Shown here piece by piece: positions 61,273-64,000 of a DNA stretch of 64,000 nt. Below the pieces are notes generated by a model, which saw only the letters and a list, made by a program, of their open reading frames with translations, was not told the DNA's origin and did not search any database. This stretch comes from Panacibacter ginsenosidivorans. GTDB lineage: Bacteria; Bacteroidota; Bacteroidia; Chitinophagales; Chitinophagaceae. The position numbers and the translations under genes are program-made. The first letter of the stretch is position 1. The number at the start of each line of letters is the position of its first letter. Location of the stretch: NCBI RefSeq assembly GCF_007971225.1, contig NZ_CP042435.1, positions 4,901,501 to 4,965,500 of the forward strand, written 5' to 3'.

Positions 61273-64000
61273 CTAAAAAACATTATAGCCAAAACTTACA
61301 TAGTATAAGCCGCCTATATAAGGATTACCAAATGCATTACGATAGTAATTATTAAAGAGGTTAGTAGCGCCGAGTTTGATTAGGTTTTTTGATTTACCAA
61401 TTTTATAGCTCAGCAAAAAATCCATTGTGCCGAATGAGGGTATCTGTCCTGTACCAAAAGTGCCTTCCCAATCAACTTTATCCTGCCATTTGTAAAGTAT
61501 ATTGAAACCAATTCCTTTAAATGCATTCGGATTACCAAAGCCAAGGTTGTAACGTATTTTTGGCGTGTTGAAGAAAGCTACAAAACCTTCGTCAACATCT
61601 TTTAACTGGTCGCCATAAATATTTGCTTTAATGGTATAACCTTTCCCTGCAGCATATTCCCCACCAATGCCCCATCCATTTGCTGTTACAGGGTGAGTGC
61701 TGTTAGTTACAAAGGAATAATTTTGCGTAGTAAATGGACTTAAAAGTTCAGTATAAGTTTTTGTAGCATCCATACTTGCACCACCACCTACAGCTACTCT
61801 ACCAATAAAGTCTTTGTATTTGCTGGTATAATAATAAGCATCAATGAGTAATTTTTTTGCTATAATACCCCTATAACCTATTTCAAAAGATTGCATAGAT
61901 TCAGGACCAACTTTTGCTAATTGTACCTGAACAAGTTTTGTTGGATCAGGTACTCCCGTTTGTCCATATGCATCCCTGTAAGCCACGATACTTTCTGCAG
62001 TGAAAACAGGATTAGTAGAGGAAAATTTATAGTGATCGTCAAAACTAGGCAGTGACCCAATCAAAAGACTTCCTGGTGTTCTCAGATTGATCCATTGATC
62101 CTGGTTAGTAGGGAAACGATATGCCTGCTGGTAGGAAAGACGTATACGATTGTCTTTGGCAACTTTTACAGAAGCTGTTACTCGTGGTGTAAAGCGACCG
62201 TCGAAATTTTCATTTTTATCAAATCTTCCTGAGGCAGTTAATTTCAATACATCATTAAGCAAAGCCTTTTGTAATTGTACGTAACCACCAAATTCTCCAA
62301 TTTTTATAGAACCCATTGTATCAGCGAAAATAGTACCATTAGAATTTAAGTTATACCAGCGATAGCTGGCACCTACAAGAACATCTATTACTTTAATATA
62401 AGGAGTCAAGTTATATTGTCCTTCGAATTGATATAGACTTGATTTATCTGCAAATTGTGAGCCTCCTTTGCTGATAGAGGTAGTAACTGAATTATTAAAA
62501 GCAGTATTAAATGCCGCAGATCCAGGCAAAGCCCTTCCTGAATCAGCTTTACTGCGGGCATACGCATGTGCAGTTTCAGCATCACCCCCACCTAAAACAA
62601 CACCTGAATAATAACCCACATATTGTCCAAACCAATCACTATTTGCTTTCCATGCATTGTTTACTGCCAAAGCAGTAAGCGTTGAAGCATAGGAGTCGCC
62701 TGAATTTTCCTGAGTAGTATACCCTCTGAAGAACCAGTTTTTGCTTTTGATTTCTAATTTATATTGACCAATTCTAAAATTTTTTAATGAATATCTGTCA
62801 GCACCTGTATAAACACTTGTTCCTGATCCCCAATTACCTGTTAGCGATAGCTGGGTGCTGTTTGTTATATTAAAATATAAACCAGCAGTAAATTTTAAAT
62901 TTTTGGCATCATAATTAACGATATCCTTTTCATAATAGCCGGTGCGGCTTACATTCTGCGAGCCATAAATATTATTCCTTAAACCCAAATAAAATGGCAA
63001 AAGGTTTGTTGTAGATTGAGCCAAACCACCACTGGGGTCAATATTATAAAGTCCACCGATTGCAGCAGTAACTTGATCGGGAGTTGGCATCGGAGAAGGT
63101 AGGTACGTATTCAAATAGTTTACTATATCTAAAGTACCTCCTGTTGCGGCAAGTATACCTTGCTGAGTTTGATATTGTACAACGTTTGCAAATGCATTCA
63201 TATTCGCGCTTGCTTCATCACCAAATACATTCACTCCATCGTAATTAGGGTCACTAGCTCTTGTGCCTGGTATTATTTTGCTCAGTACGTTGGTGCGTAA
63301 AAGATTAGTACTGTCATCAGCCTGCCAATCATCTGCTTTTATATATTCTGCACCAACTTTAAAAGCAAATTTCTCAGAGATTTTTTTACCCCAGCGCAAA
63401 CTCCAGTCATAAAAAGGAGAAGCATCATGCCTGTAATCGCTTACATGGTTAACACCTTGTTTTATCTGGAAACTTACACCCTGGTATTTGAAAGGGTCCT
63501 TACTGGTTACCAGCAAAGTACCATTCATGCCACCTGAACCATACAGTGCAGAAGATGCGCCGGATAATAATTCCATATTATCTACATCGAGTTCTGAGAG
63601 GCCTATTACATTCCCTACTGAAAAATTTAATGCAGGTGCAGCATTATCCATCCCATCTACCAACTGGTTAAAACGATAATTACCGCTTCCGTTGAAACCT
63701 CTTGTACTTACTGTTTTAAAAGTATAACTGGAAGTTGTTATATCTACGCCTTTCAGGTTATTTAATGCATCATAGTAACTGGCACCTGGTGTATTGCGAA
63801 TTGTAGAGGAATTAACCCTGTCAATTGAAACTGGCGCCTCCATAATACGTTGCGGCAGTCTTGTAGCAGCAACTACAATATCCTGACCAAGCGCATATGA
63901 TACTGTTAATTCTATGCTTATCGAGGCCTCACCATTGAACTCTACTTCTTTGGTCTCATAACCAATGGAACTAACAACTAAAGTAAAAGGAGGCTTCTGT
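61273..64000 (-). CDS. TonB-dependent receptor (5' end outside window)
   Basis: The open frame runs past the right edge. The visible upstream part (KPPFTLVVSSIGYETKEVEF) is the end of a carboxypeptidase-like regulatory domain. The plug then follows: QDIVVAATRLPQRIMEAPVS, DALNNLKGVDITTSSYTFKT, and ELLSGASSALYGSGGMNGTL. A 22-strand-type beta-barrel follows, ending NPYIGGLYYVSFGYNVF with a C-terminal phenylalanine. An internal ATG at 63843 is not the start. Such receptors import siderophores, vitamins or glycans using TonB energy; no SusD gene is visible in the window, so a substrate cannot be named. Confidence 0.93.
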   Translation of the reverse strand, partial: QKPPFTLVVSSIGYETKEVEFNGEASISIELTVSYALGQDIVVAATRLPQRIMEAPVSIDRVNSSTIRNTPGASYYDALNNLKGVDITTSSYTFKTVSTRGFNGSGNYRFNQLVDGMDNAAPALNFSVGNVIGLSELDVDNMELLSGASSALYGSGGMNGTLLVTSKDPFKYQGVSFQIKQGVNHVSDYRHDASPFYDWSLRWGKKISEKFAFKVGAEYIKADDWQADDSTNLLRTNVLSKIIPGTRASDPNYDGVNVFGDEASANMNAFANVVQYQTQQGILAATGGTLDIVNYLNTYLPSPMPTPDQVTAAIGGLYNIDPSGGLAQSTTNLLPFYLGLRNNIYGSQNVSRTGYYEKDIVNYDAKNLKFTAGLYFNITNSTQLSLTGNWGSGTSVYTGADRYSLKNFRIGQYKLEIKSKNWFFRGYTTQENSGDSYASTLTALAVNNAWKANSDWFGQYVGYYSGVVLGGGDAETAHAYARSKADSGRALPGSAAFNTAFNNSVTTSISKGGSQFADKSSLYQFEGQYNLTPYIKVIDVLVGASYRWYNLNSNGTIFADTMGSIKIGEFGGYVQLQKALLNDVLKLTASGRFDKNENFDGRFTPRVTASVKVAKDNRIRLSYQQAYRFPTNQDQWINLRTPGSLLIGSLPSFDDHYKFSSTNPVFTAESIVAYRDAYGQTGVPDPTKLVQVQLAKVGPESMQSFEIGYRGIIAKKLLIDAYYYTSKYKDFIGRVAVGGGASMDATKTYTELLSPFTTQNYSFVTNSTHPVTANGWGIGGEYAAGKGYTIKANIYGDQLKDVDEGFVAFFNTPKIRYNLGFGNPNAFKGIGFNILYKWQDKVDWEGTFGTGQIPSFGTMDFLLSYKIGKSKNLIKLGATNLFNNYYRNAFGNPYIGGLYYVSFGYNVF

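Noticed and set aside
1-64000. tRNA, rRNA, riboswitches, insertion sequences or phage genes
   Set aside because: No cloverleaf T-arm, rRNA block, known riboswitch core, transposase or phage structural gene could be recognised by eye; small RNAs could still be missed.

Overview
The window looks like chromosomal DNA of a member of the Bacteroidota, most probably Chitinophagaceae or a close relative. This rests on AT-rich coding DNA, type IX secretion C-terminal sorting domains, a TonB-dependent receptor with a carboxypeptidase-like N-terminal region, LytS/LytTR two-component genes, OmpA-family and beta-barrel outer membrane proteins, and the typical MoxR/DUF58/transglutaminase cluster. No rRNA, tRNA, transposase, phage or CRISPR locus was recognised. 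The family assignment is inference from gene content only.

Layout. 1-8 kb: end of a sulfatase-like gene, then a minus-strand cluster DUF58 - transglutaminase - MoxR ATPase - TPR-like protein. 8-13 kb: methyltransferase, small A/B-barrel, VOC and SnoaL-like proteins, a broken vanadium-haloperoxidase-like gene and a PAS-LuxR regulator. 13-21 kb: two large tandem paralogues of a secreted repeat/endosialidase-chaperone protein, then a three-gene LytS-like/LytS/LytTR signalling operon whose first kinase has lost its catalytic motifs. 21-31 kb: O-methyltransferase, outer membrane and transport genes, a secreted protein with a proteasome-type Ntn-hydrolase fold, an OmpA-family porin, and a repeat-rich stretch holding a CPBP protease and an HNH protein. 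31-44 kb: dnaE, NlpC/P60 lipoprotein, a probable D-hydroxy-amino-acid module (GntP transporter, RidA, D-threonine-aldolase-like enzyme), two alpha/beta hydrolases, a PyrR-like phosphoribosyltransferase, an orphan membrane Fe-S oxidoreductase and a dipeptide epimerase. 44-54 kb: CBM20-bearing 4-alpha-glucanotransferase, MFS transporter, c-type cytochrome, a porin and Lon protease. 54-64 kb: a glycoside-hydrolase-like secreted protein beside an MBOAT/SGNH polysaccharide O-acetylation pair, a membrane protein, a decayed transglutaminase/ATP-grasp remnant, and a TonB-dependent receptor that runs off the window.

The most distinctive signal is not a gene. A 20-bp motif occurs at least 34 times, always between genes. 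It has two subtypes, called here IDR (interspersed dyad repeat) C-type, GTTGCGTCGCACTCTTGTAC (or with ACACTT in the second half), and T-type, GTTGTGTCACTCACTTGTAC. It is the conserved core of a roughly 65-bp element that usually lies just beyond a stop codon, in a fixed orientation relative to the preceding gene. In three places a T-type and an inverted C-type core form a composite of exactly 64 bp (20+24+20). The two subtypes differ by a compensatory base-pair change inside the central dyad. Strand '+' for an IDR means the GTTG..GTAC sense lies on the given strand. A second family of long direct repeats and hairpins with compensatory changes fills 28.75-30.35 kb.
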